Of a stretch of 38,052 nt of DNA, positions 8,982-15,436 are shown piece by piece (position 1 is the first letter of the stretch; each line of letters opens with the position of its first letter). Origin of the DNA: Crocinitomicaceae bacterium (GTDB taxonomy: Bacteria; Bacteroidota; Bacteroidia; Flavobacteriales_D; Crocinitomicaceae). The stretch is from contig JAGQYP010000037.1 in assembly GCA_020436025.1 (NCBI GenBank), positions 1-38,052 of the forward strand, written 5' to 3'. The position numbers and the translations under genes are program-made. The notes beneath the pieces were generated by a model. It saw nothing but the letters and a program-made list of their open reading frames with translations. It was not told where the DNA came from and ran no database searches.

Positions 8982-8986
8982 TCATA

Positions 8987-10156
8987 TTGAAAAACCTAAC
9001 TTCATATAAACCCTATTTCAAAACATTAGATATACTCTCCTACTCCGACTACTACCCCTTTGGTAATTCGTCTCGACATTTATCGTCGATGATGCAGATG
9101 CCTGGTAGAAATGGTAGTGATGGTAGTGCTTATAGATACGGCTTCCAAGGCCAAGAGAAGGATGATGAGATAAAGGGTGAGGGTAACTCTGTGAATTATA
9201 AATATAGAATGCATGATGTGAGGATAGGTAGGTTCTTTGCTGTGGACCCTCTTGCACCTCAGTACCCTCATAACTCTCCATATGCGTTTAGTGAGAATAT
9301 GGTTATACATATGAAAGAACTCGAAGGACTGGAGGCTACAACTGCCACATTTGAACCAAGTACTAATGAAAATGGAGAGACTAAATACGAGGAAAGAAGT
9401 TTTCAAGTAAACGTGACAAGTAATTATGATGATTTTAAAGCGGCAGCTGCAAAAGATGGGTTGGAAATAACTCCAGACCAAATGTATAATCATCATTTTG
9501 TTAGAGTACTAGATGAAAATGGTAATTTTGATTTGGAGAGGTCATATGTAGTGCCAGATAGTGAAGTTTCGGCAGTTTCGGCTTATACTGAGAAAAAAAG
9601 AGAGGAAGCTAAGTGGGCTCGTATACAAGAAATTTGGCGAGGAGGTTCTAACAGTGGAGGAAAAGGATTCTTTGATGCTGGTTATGGTCCAGCTTGTTGG
9701 ATTGCGGATAAGCTTTTTGGAGAAGGCACTTCAGATGCTGTTATTCAATATGATGCGAGTTTATATGGTTCAAGAGGTTTATATGGTAACGGTGGCGCAT
9801 TAGTGTTAAATACATGGTTCACAATAATAACATTGGGACAAGGACTTGAGTTACAAGCAACGTATAAAGGAGTAGCTTGGGGAACAATGAATACAGCTCT
9901 CAGAAATAAAGCAACTAGAGATATTGGCTGGTTCACATTTGACGCTCTTCAAACAACTGATGGTCTCATAGGTTGGTCACAATACCTTCCAAAAGACCTA
10001 CAAAAAGCTTGGACTTTTGGAGGTTTTCTTTCTAACAAAGCAAATCTTTCCAAGAATTTGATAAAAGGTAAAAAAGCAACTTTTTGGGAAAATGCGGGTT
10101 ATTTTCCGAATGGAGTTGGATATGGAACAAATCTTGATAAATTGTTGAATGACTAA
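8987..10156 (+). CDS. Orphan Rhs tip: truncated Rhs core end plus unknown C-terminal domain
   Basis: A 389-residue fragment from the extreme C-terminal end of an Rhs/YD-repeat polymorphic toxin. Residues 14-26 match the last core strand (LDILSYSDYYPFG). Residues 74-90 are the Rhs-associated core signature R-M-H-D-V-R-I-G-R-F-F-A-V-D-P-L-A, and the variable domain starts after ELEGLE at 111-116. The large cage-forming N-terminal part is missing and the only available start is TTG, directly after the toxin gene. The signature differs from the usual form (DVRIGRF for DPRIGRF; NMVIHMKELEGLE for an NRVIDxxELEGLE pattern), which may mean relaxed selection. The 273-residue C-terminal domain (117-389) has a hydrophobic stretch at about 270-285 and matches no nuclease, deaminase or ADP-ribosyltransferase motif that I recognise. 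It overlaps the next gene by eight bases, the usual toxin-immunity layout. It could be a silent cassette rather than a working effector. Confidence 0.8.
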   Translation: MKNLTSYKPYFKTLDILSYSDYYPFGNSSRHLSSMMQMPGRNGSDGSAYRYGFQGQEKDDEIKGEGNSVNYKYRMHDVRIGRFFAVDPLAPQYPHNSPYAFSENMVIHMKELEGLEATTATFEPSTNENGETKYEERSFQVNVTSNYDDFKAAAAKDGLEITPDQMYNHHFVRVLDENGNFDLERSYVVPDSEVSAVSAYTEKKREEAKWARIQEIWRGGSNSGGKGFFDAGYGPACWIADKLFGEGTSDAVIQYDASLYGSRGLYGNGGALVLNTWFTIITLGQGLELQATYKGVAWGTMNTALRNKATRDIGWFTFDALQTTDGLIGWSQYLPKDLQKAWTFGGFLSNKANLSKNLIKGKKATFWENAGYFPNGVGYGTNLDKLLND

Positions 10157-10613
10157 GGAAGAAGTAATATATGAACAAAATAACTATTCAACTGTGGTTA
10201 TTGCGTTTATTATATTTAAAGTAGTTGTGTATTTTGTACTAACATTAATCTCTTTTTGGAGTTTAAATATTTTTCTGATATTCACGACTCTAATTTTAGA
10301 AACATTATTTTCCTTAAGGTATTTCATGAAAAAGCCATGTCATTTATTGTTCACCTCAAGCGGGATATCCTTAATTTATCCAATTACTGGACGAAGAGAG
10401 ATATTCGAGCCAAAAAATGTCGTGGTTGTAAATAAAGGTGATAGATATGCTTACAACTCTTCTGGAAATTTCATGTTTCACATTAGAGTAATATCAAGTG
10501 GAAAAGAAAAAACAGTTGCGGCACGCAGTTTAAATGAAAAAGAGAGTATTAAGTTTATAAAGAAATTAGATTCAAATGGAATATATGTTAAGAATGAGTT
10601 CGTGTATAATTAA
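10149..10613 (+). CDS. Two-helix membrane protein with PH-like C-terminal domain, candidate immunity protein
   Basis: A 154-residue protein with two adjacent hydrophobic helices (about residues 14-35 and 37-58), followed by a cytoplasmic beta-rich domain (about 65-145). That domain has the pattern of bacterial PH-like (YdbT-type) domains: LLFTSSGISLIYPITGRREI, a central VVVVNKG strand and a final helix NEKESIKFIKKL. The ATG at 10149 lies inside the stop region of the Rhs tip (ATGACTAA, eight-base overlap), so translation is coupled. Immunity genes usually sit immediately 3' of Rhs C-terminal domains, which makes this the first candidate. An integral membrane protein would fit a toxin acting at the inner membrane. 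Function is inferred from position only; the PH-like assignment is moderate. Confidence 0.6.
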   Translation: MTKEEVIYEQNNYSTVVIAFIIFKVVVYFVLTLISFWSLNIFLIFTTLILETLFSLRYFMKKPCHLLFTSSGISLIYPITGRREIFEPKNVVVVNKGDRYAYNSSGNFMFHIRVISSGKEKTVAARSLNEKESIKFIKKLDSNGIYVKNEFVYN

Positions 10614-11097
10614 TATTGGATTCAAATTCTGTATTTTGTTTTTTTTCATCATAATTTCAAGTTACACATTTGCTCAAAATTGTGTTGATACTAAAACTGG
10701 AGTTTTTAGTTATGTTACAAATGGTATGAAAGTATTCATTGTCCGATATGAAAATGAGCAAATAGAGTTTTTTAATAAAGGCGACTCAAAACTGCTAGAA
10801 AGTGTTAAATGGACTTCCGATTCTACGTATATATTGACACATATTATAGATAAAAATGTAAACGGTAGTCTGAAAAAAGGTGATAAGATATTTTCAACTG
10901 TTGTTAGTTGCAAGGATAGCACTGTAATTGTTGATTCATATCTATTAAAAAAAGATGCTAAAGAAAGTGATAAAATAAGTATTGGGAAAAATGTAATCAC
11001 AAGGATGATGTTATTTAGGGATGAGGATATTCCAATTATGTTGGAAAAATTCAAGAAAAGCATGCTCCCCCTCCCAAAAGACAATGAGAAAGATTGA
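10594..11097 (+). CDS. Small exported beta-rich protein with a C-x-D-x-KTG-x-F-x-Y motif
   Basis: A 167-residue protein with a strong N-terminal signal peptide (hydrophobic FCILFFFIIISSYTFAQ), so it is periplasmic or outer-membrane facing. I prefer the ATG at 10594; an in-frame ATG at 10576 adds six residues and overlaps the upstream gene by 38 bases, while 10594 still overlaps it by 20. The mature part opens with NCVDTKTGVFSY and continues with VKWTSDSTYILT, a pattern I recall from a common small flavobacterial exported family of unknown function. A C-terminal acidic and lysine-rich tail follows. It is the third gene of an overlapping chain after the Rhs tip, so a second immunity or accessory role is possible. 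Codons are AT-richer than in the neighbouring operons, as across this islet. Confidence 0.6.
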   Translation: MSSCIINIGFKFCILFFFIIISSYTFAQNCVDTKTGVFSYVTNGMKVFIVRYENEQIEFFNKGDSKLLESVKWTSDSTYILTHIIDKNVNGSLKKGDKIFSTVVSCKDSTVIVDSYLLKKDAKESDKISIGKNVITRMMLFRDEDIPIMLEKFKKSMLPLPKDNEKD

Positions 11098-11121
11098 TAC
11101 TTTTTGATAATTCGTGAATCA

Positions 11122-11162
11122 GTTTTTGTCCGCGACCTTGAAATAAGGCCACTGACAAAAAC
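11122..11162. repeat. Nested inverted repeat at the islet end
   Basis: The outer arms GTTTTTGTC (11122-11130) and GACAAAAAC (11154-11162) are perfectly complementary over nine bases. Inside, CCTT (11136-11139) can pair with AAGG (11145-11148), leaving two five-base internal loops. No T-run follows on either side, so it is either a weak terminator for the islet genes or an element boundary. Confidence 0.55.
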
Positions 11163-11304
11163 CGCTCGCTATCGCTCTCTTTGGTGGTGAGTAAGAAAAA
11201 TCCCAGAGTGGAAAATAACTCTCAACACTTCGACTACTTCTCGACTTCACTTCGTCAATGCGGCTACAGCAGCTACCATATAGTGGTCGCTAAACCAAAA
11301 AATA

Positions 11305-11331
11305 TTCACCTATAAAATCATTAAAAAGTAA
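11305..11331 (+). repeat. Displaced near-copy of the T9SS gene 3' end
   Basis: Bases 11305-11330 match 8225-8250 at all but one position (C for T at 11310), including an identical 20-mer that ends in the stop codon. Read in the same frame it spells I-F-T-Y-K-I-I-K-K-stop, the same ending as the T9SS protein. The frame upstream closes within eight codons at TAG 11281-11283, so this is a remnant, not a gene. It marks the right side of the accessory islet as a direct repeat. Confidence 0.8.
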
Positions 11332-11474
11332 GACTTCAAACAACAGCACAGATTATACATCTCTAGTCTTTATTGGGTATCCATTTTTTTGGCTTTACTG
11401 ACGGAAACTCCTTGTTCACTAAAAATCTTATGCCATGGATACAATCTGGAATTAACCTTTTCTTAAAAAATCGG

Positions 11475-11482
11475 TAACTTTG
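11475..11482 (+). promoter_or_regulatory. -7 element TAACTTTG for the polysaccharide operon
   Basis: TAACTTTGCA is a typical Bacteroidetes -7 sequence (TAnnTTTG) and lies 70 bases before the first glycosyltransferase ATG. No TTTG stands at the usual -33 distance; the matching region is AT-rich. Everything downstream to 22240 is on the same strand without another gap longer than 16 bases, so one promoter here could drive the whole operon. Confidence 0.6.
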
Positions 11483-11552
11483 CAAACCAAAAAGTAAAAG
11501 AACGCGTTTACTTTTTTGAGAAGTGAAGAGAGAATAAGAAAGAAACCTACAC

Positions 11553-12350
11553 ATGATACTCATACTTATACCGCATTACAACAACCTAGAGGGACTTAAA
11601 CTATCCCTAAAATCGATACATCATCGAAAGGCCATCAGTGTACTTGTGATTGATGACGGAAGTCGTCCCGAACAAAAACCCCAACTAGCAGACCTTCAAA
11701 AAATAGCCAATCCAAACGTTTCTGTTTTTGTTGAATATTTAGACGAAAACAAAGGAATTACGGAAGCTCTAAATCATGGATTGCAATTATTCATAGACGA
11801 TCCTAAATACAATTACATTGCGCGTTTGGATTGTGGAGACACCTGTGTGCGCAATCGTTTTCATATTCAAGAAGAGTTTCTGAAAAATAATGAATCCGTT
11901 TCCATGATTGGATCCTGGGTGCGATTTAAAAACAAGAAGAACGAAGATCTATTTACCTTCAAACCGCCCACGGAGCACAAGAAAATTAAAAAGAAAATGT
12001 CGATTCGATGCAATTTCATCCATCCAAGTATCATGATGGAACGGAAGGTAGTCGAAGAAATAGGTATGTACCCTGATCAGTATGAAGCTGCTGAGGATTA
12101 CGCATATTTTTTCAAAGTTTCCAGAAATTTTGAAACAGCGAACATCAATAAATGCCTAACCGAAGTAACAATCGATCCCAACGGGATATCATCTACTCAA
12201 AGAAATGTACAAAACAAAAGTAAAATCAAAATCATCCAGGATAATAAGGAGTTCAACATTTACTATTTATATGGCATGTTGTTGAGCTACGGACTTTTGA
12301 TCGCTCCTGACTCTCTAGTTCTTAAAGTGAAAAGATTAGTGATGAAATAA
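11553..12350 (+). CDS. Glycosyltransferase family 2 (AmsE/WcaA-like)
   Basis: A 265-residue GT-A-fold glycosyltransferase that would add one sugar from a nucleotide-sugar donor to a lipid-linked glycan at the inner face of the membrane. The N-terminal strand MILILIPHYNN and the VLVIDDG motif (D34, D35) bind the nucleotide. The DXD-type motif that normally reads DADD or DSDD is here L-D-C-G-D (D93, D96), a departure at the middle positions that keeps both outer aspartates. The catalytic-base region EAAEDYAYF is present. It is the first gene of the polysaccharide operon and 16 bases before the next. Donor and linkage cannot be told from sequence. Confidence 0.88.
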   Translation: MILILIPHYNNLEGLKLSLKSIHHRKAISVLVIDDGSRPEQKPQLADLQKIANPNVSVFVEYLDENKGITEALNHGLQLFIDDPKYNYIARLDCGDTCVRNRFHIQEEFLKNNESVSMIGSWVRFKNKKNEDLFTFKPPTEHKKIKKKMSIRCNFIHPSIMMERKVVEEIGMYPDQYEAAEDYAYFFKVSRNFETANINKCLTEVTIDPNGISSTQRNVQNKSKIKIIQDNKEFNIYYLYGMLLSYGLLIAPDSLVLKVKRLVMK

Positions 12351-12366
12351 GGAAGAAGGCGCGGAA

Positions 12367-13425
12367 ATGAAGATTTTACACATAGTAGAACCTCTTGCAA
12401 CTGGAATTAATACTTTCATTTTACAGCTGGCACAAAATCTTTCTAGTGACGAACACATAATTCTTCATGGTATTCGGAAAGAAGGTCAGGATATTGAAGA
12501 AGTAAAAAACGAATATCCAGCTCAAACTCAATTCATTCATTGGACAAATGCGCAGCGAGAGATTTCTCTTAAAAAAGACTTCAAAGCTTATTCGGAACTC
12601 AAAAAAAGAATCAAAGAGATTCAACCCGATGTAATTCATTTACATTCTTCAAAAGCAGGGATTATTGGACGATTTGCCGCTCGATCCTGTGGGATAAAAA
12701 AAGTGATTTACACCCCAAATGCTGCTTCATTTTTGCGCACAGATGTTTCCCCCTTGAAAAGAAAAATCTTTGAACAAATTGAACGATTCTCGTCTCGATT
12801 ACCCGGTGAAATCATTAGTTCCTCTACTTGTGAGCAAACCCGATATGCCGAAATAGGAATTGAAACAAAACTAATCTACAACGGAGCCAAAGTAAGTAAA
12901 CTGAATCAGCCAAAATTTGACAAATTTACAGTGGTCAATTGTGGAGTAGTTTCAACACAAAAAAATCCAAAATTATTCAATGAGATCGCTTTGCATTTTC
13001 AGGATCAGTCAGACATTCAATTCATGTGGATTGGTAATGGCGATGAACACAATATTTTAAATGCCCCAAATCTGATCAAAACAGGATGGAAATCCAAAAA
13101 GGAAGTCTTCAACATATTGAATTCCGCTCATTTATATCTTTCTACTTCTTTATGGGAAGGTCTACCATTGGCCGGAATCGAAGCGATGGGCTGTGGATTA
13201 CCCATGTTATTGAATGATTGTCCGGGAAACAACAATCTTGTCCTGGATAACCAAAATGGATATTTATTCCAGGATAAAGTTGCGGCTCAAGATTTCCTAG
13301 CTCAATTAAAAAGTAAAAAAGATCTTATGAATTCCATGGGAGAAGGCTCCTTACGTATTTATAATGAGTATTTTACAGATGAAATTTGTACTGATGCCTA
13401 CAGTAAATTATACGCTGAATTGTGA
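12367..13425 (+). CDS. Glycosyltransferase family 4
   Basis: A 352-residue GT-B-fold retaining glycosyltransferase. The N-terminal Rossmann domain begins MKILHIVEPLATGINTF, with DVIHLHSSKAGIIGR and YTPNA strands. The C-terminal donor-binding domain carries the diagnostic EX7E motif in WEGLPLAGIEAMGCGLP, followed by NGYLF. Members near this type transfer an early sugar such as N-acetylgalactosamine or rhamnose onto the undecaprenyl-linked glycan; the donor here is unknown. It lies in the operon 16 bases after the first GT2, and its stop overlaps the ligase/polymerase GTG start by four bases. There are no membrane segments, so it acts as a peripheral cytoplasmic enzyme. Confidence 0.9.
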   Translation: MKILHIVEPLATGINTFILQLAQNLSSDEHIILHGIRKEGQDIEEVKNEYPAQTQFIHWTNAQREISLKKDFKAYSELKKRIKEIQPDVIHLHSSKAGIIGRFAARSCGIKKVIYTPNAASFLRTDVSPLKRKIFEQIERFSSRLPGEIISSSTCEQTRYAEIGIETKLIYNGAKVSKLNQPKFDKFTVVNCGVVSTQKNPKLFNEIALHFQDQSDIQFMWIGNGDEHNILNAPNLIKTGWKSKKEVFNILNSAHLYLSTSLWEGLPLAGIEAMGCGLPMLLNDCPGNNNLVLDNQNGYLFQDKVAAQDFLAQLKSKKDLMNSMGEGSLRIYNEYFTDEICTDAYSKLYAEL

Positions 13426-14699
13426 CGATTTTAAGAAATGAAAATAGCGTTGTATTTCTTTTAGGATTGATTTTATTCAGTCATTTCCTTCATTGGCCGG
13501 CCGTAACAAATATTGCGATGATGCTCCTGGGGATTCTTTCCATAATGGCTTTAAATATGCCTAAAAGACTGACTTCAGCAATACGAACTCTTGGTTTTTG
13601 GTCCATGATTACCTTTTTTCTTTTTTATGTCTTAAGTCTGACTTATTCTCAAAACATGGAAGAAGGTACTAGGTCCGTCACCGCTAAACTCCCCCTATTG
13701 GTATTTCCGATCATGTTTTCCATGCTTCCTGTTTCCAGTTCTTTACTGAAGAAGTTCTCTCGTATGTTTCCTTTGATACTGAGTGCCTTTTTTCTGATTT
13801 GTCTGGGAATTCAATTGCAAGAAGTGAACGCTACGGGAGACCAGAGTTTGATTTACAGCGACAACCTTGGAAGTGTGTTTCATATTCAGGCCGTTTATGG
13901 TGGTTTGTTTGTCAATTTGGCTCTAATCTTTATTCTTTTTGGAATTGTGGATCAGAAAGAAAACTCCAAAAAAGACAAGGTTTTGTACGGAATTTTGGCC
14001 TTCTTTTTATTCGCTTTGCATTTTTTATTGATCAGTCGATTGGCTTTAATTTTGGGACTTTTGATCCTTGCTATCTTTATTTTTAAGCTGATTTGGAACA
14101 CGAAAAAACAAAAATGGATTCTACCGGTGGCTCTCGGGATGCTTTTACTTCCATTCTTAGCCTATTTCTCTTCCGAAAAACTTCAAAACAGATTTCAATC
14201 GGTCTTTCACACTGAATTTCAATACGACAATCCCAATCCCATTAATCATTTTAATGCGGAACAAAAAGAAGAAAACTGGAATTCATTCACGGCTCGATTG
14301 GCTACCTGGACCTGTGCTTGGGAAGTCTTCAAAAAAGCGCCGATAGTTGGTCAAGGGGTTGGAGATCATTTTGATGAATTGATGAAAGAATATGAAGTGA
14401 AAAACTATGTTCTTGGATTGAAAGAAGGCTACAATACGCACAATCAGTATCTAGACATCCTCTTGGCCTGTGGAATCCTAGGTTTGCTTGCTTTACTGCT
14501 CTATTTTTTCTACCCTCTTTTCATCGGATTTCAATCAGGGAACTGGCTGTTGGCGGTATTGGCTCTGGCTTTCATATTCAGTGCCTTAACGGAAAACATT
14601 TTAAATCGATCACAGGGAATTATTGTTATCGCAATTGTATTTAGTTTATATCAATCCTATAATATCAATCAAAATAAATCAGTAGAACAAATCAAATGA
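13422..14699 (+). CDS. O-antigen ligase / polymerase family membrane protein
   Basis: A 425-residue polytopic membrane protein with about ten to twelve hydrophobic segments. It has the pattern of the Wzy/WaaL (O-antigen ligase) family: EEGTRSVTAKLPLLVFPI early, then the large periplasmic loop containing R-L-A-T-W-T-C-A-W-E-V-F and P-I-V-G-Q-G-V-G-D, and the HNQYLDILLACGILG motif with the conserved histidine. The family either polymerises repeat units or joins the finished glycan to lipid A core or protein. Because the operon also encodes an ABC exporter, ligation rather than Wzy polymerisation is the simpler reading, but sequence alone does not separate the two. The start is GTG 13422, overlapping the upstream stop by four bases, and there is a four-base overlap with the next gene too. 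Confidence 0.85.
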   Translation: MTILRNENSVVFLLGLILFSHFLHWPAVTNIAMMLLGILSIMALNMPKRLTSAIRTLGFWSMITFFLFYVLSLTYSQNMEEGTRSVTAKLPLLVFPIMFSMLPVSSSLLKKFSRMFPLILSAFFLICLGIQLQEVNATGDQSLIYSDNLGSVFHIQAVYGGLFVNLALIFILFGIVDQKENSKKDKVLYGILAFFLFALHFLLISRLALILGLLILAIFIFKLIWNTKKQKWILPVALGMLLLPFLAYFSSEKLQNRFQSVFHTEFQYDNPNPINHFNAEQKEENWNSFTARLATWTCAWEVFKKAPIVGQGVGDHFDELMKEYEVKNYVLGLKEGYNTHNQYLDILLACGILGLLALLLYFFYPLFIGFQSGNWLLAVLALAFIFSALTENILNRSQGIIVIAIVFSLYQSYNINQNKSVEQIK

Positions 14700-15436
14700 A
14701 CCAAAAATCTATCTTAAATACCGTATTTGACAAAGTTTATGTCCTTAGTTTGGAGAAAGAAACCGAAAAGAGGGCAAACATTCAAGCTAAACTAGACGCA
14801 CTTCACATCGACTTCGAATTCTTTGACGCTGTGAATGGTTATGAAACTCGTTTCAATTTAGAATGGGAAATTTATAGTAAAAGACCTTTAGCGACTTATT
14901 ACGAGAAAACCTACAAAAAGAAATTTATTGAATCCCGAGGTGCTTGGGGATGCTTGAAATCCTATTATGAAATTTTCAAAAAGGCATGTCAAGAAAAACT
15001 AGACCGTATTTTGGTTTTTGAGGACGATATACTTTTTACTGAAAATTTCGAAGACAAAGCGAGGGATTTCTTCCAAAATATTCCTTCTAATGATTGGAAG
15101 ATCGTTCAACTAGGATGCTCTCAACATTTTTTCGAGGAACACATGGATCAAAACTATTATCGCCCTGTTAAGTTTAGAACCACAGGTGCTTTTGCAAATG
15201 GATACGATCGATCCGTTTATAAATCTATCATGAAAGACATCTCTTTGATGGAATCTGCTTTTGATAATACACCAATTGGTCATGTATTTGAGAATTTTCC
15301 CGATCAATGTTTTGTGGCTTTTCCCAATTTGATTATTGCGGATGTGAGATCCAGTAGTATACGCGGGGGAAGAAATATGGAGAAATTTGCCGAAAAGATG
15401 CAATGGGATCTCTCGCAATTTAAACTGGAGGAATAA
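14696..15436 (+). CDS. Glycosyltransferase family 25 (LPS-type)
   Basis: A 246-residue GT25-like enzyme, the family of LPS galactosyl- and glucosyltransferases such as LgtB/LpsA. The features are the N-terminal DKVYVLSLEKETEKRANI (donor site), FEFFDAVNG, then RGAWGCLKSY at about residue 80-90 in place of the more common GEIGCFLSH, the VFEDDILF motif with the metal-binding acidic pair, and a final D-V-R-S-S-S-I-R-G-G segment. The length is normal for the family. It overlaps the ligase gene by four bases (ATGA) and the next gene by one base (TAATG). The acceptor is presumably a sugar in the growing surface glycan. Confidence 0.82.
   Translation: MNQKSILNTVFDKVYVLSLEKETEKRANIQAKLDALHIDFEFFDAVNGYETRFNLEWEIYSKRPLATYYEKTYKKKFIESRGAWGCLKSYYEIFKKACQEKLDRILVFEDDILFTENFEDKARDFFQNIPSNDWKIVQLGCSQHFFEEHMDQNYYRPVKFRTTGAFANGYDRSVYKSIMKDISLMESAFDNTPIGHVFENFPDQCFVAFPNLIIADVRSSSIRGGRNMEKFAEKMQWDLSQFKLEE

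Larger units (their letters stand above)
11098..11552. other. 455-base intergenic region: hairpin, duplicated gene end, promoter
   Basis: No gene is credible here. From left to right it holds a nested inverted repeat (11122-11162), a low-complexity stretch rich in CTTCGACT/CTTCACTTCG-like words (11220-11260), a near-copy of the 3' end of the T9SS gene (11305-11331), and a good -7 promoter element (11475-11482) that probably drives the polysaccharide operon. A minus-strand open frame at 11363-11563 has no family features and is left out. Confidence 0.7.

Noticed and set aside
9018..9496. Two long minus-strand frames inside the Rhs tip
   Set aside because: They are antisense to conserved Rhs core residues and show composition artefacts only (runs of Ile, Ser, His).
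11163..11176. GCTCGCTATC word shared with 34428-34437
   Set aside because: The match is only about ten bases plus a short CTC and could be chance or another intergenic word; not enough to call an element.
11363..11563. Minus-strand 66-residue frame before the polysaccharide operon
   Set aside because: It has no family pattern and would overlap the operon promoter and first start codon.
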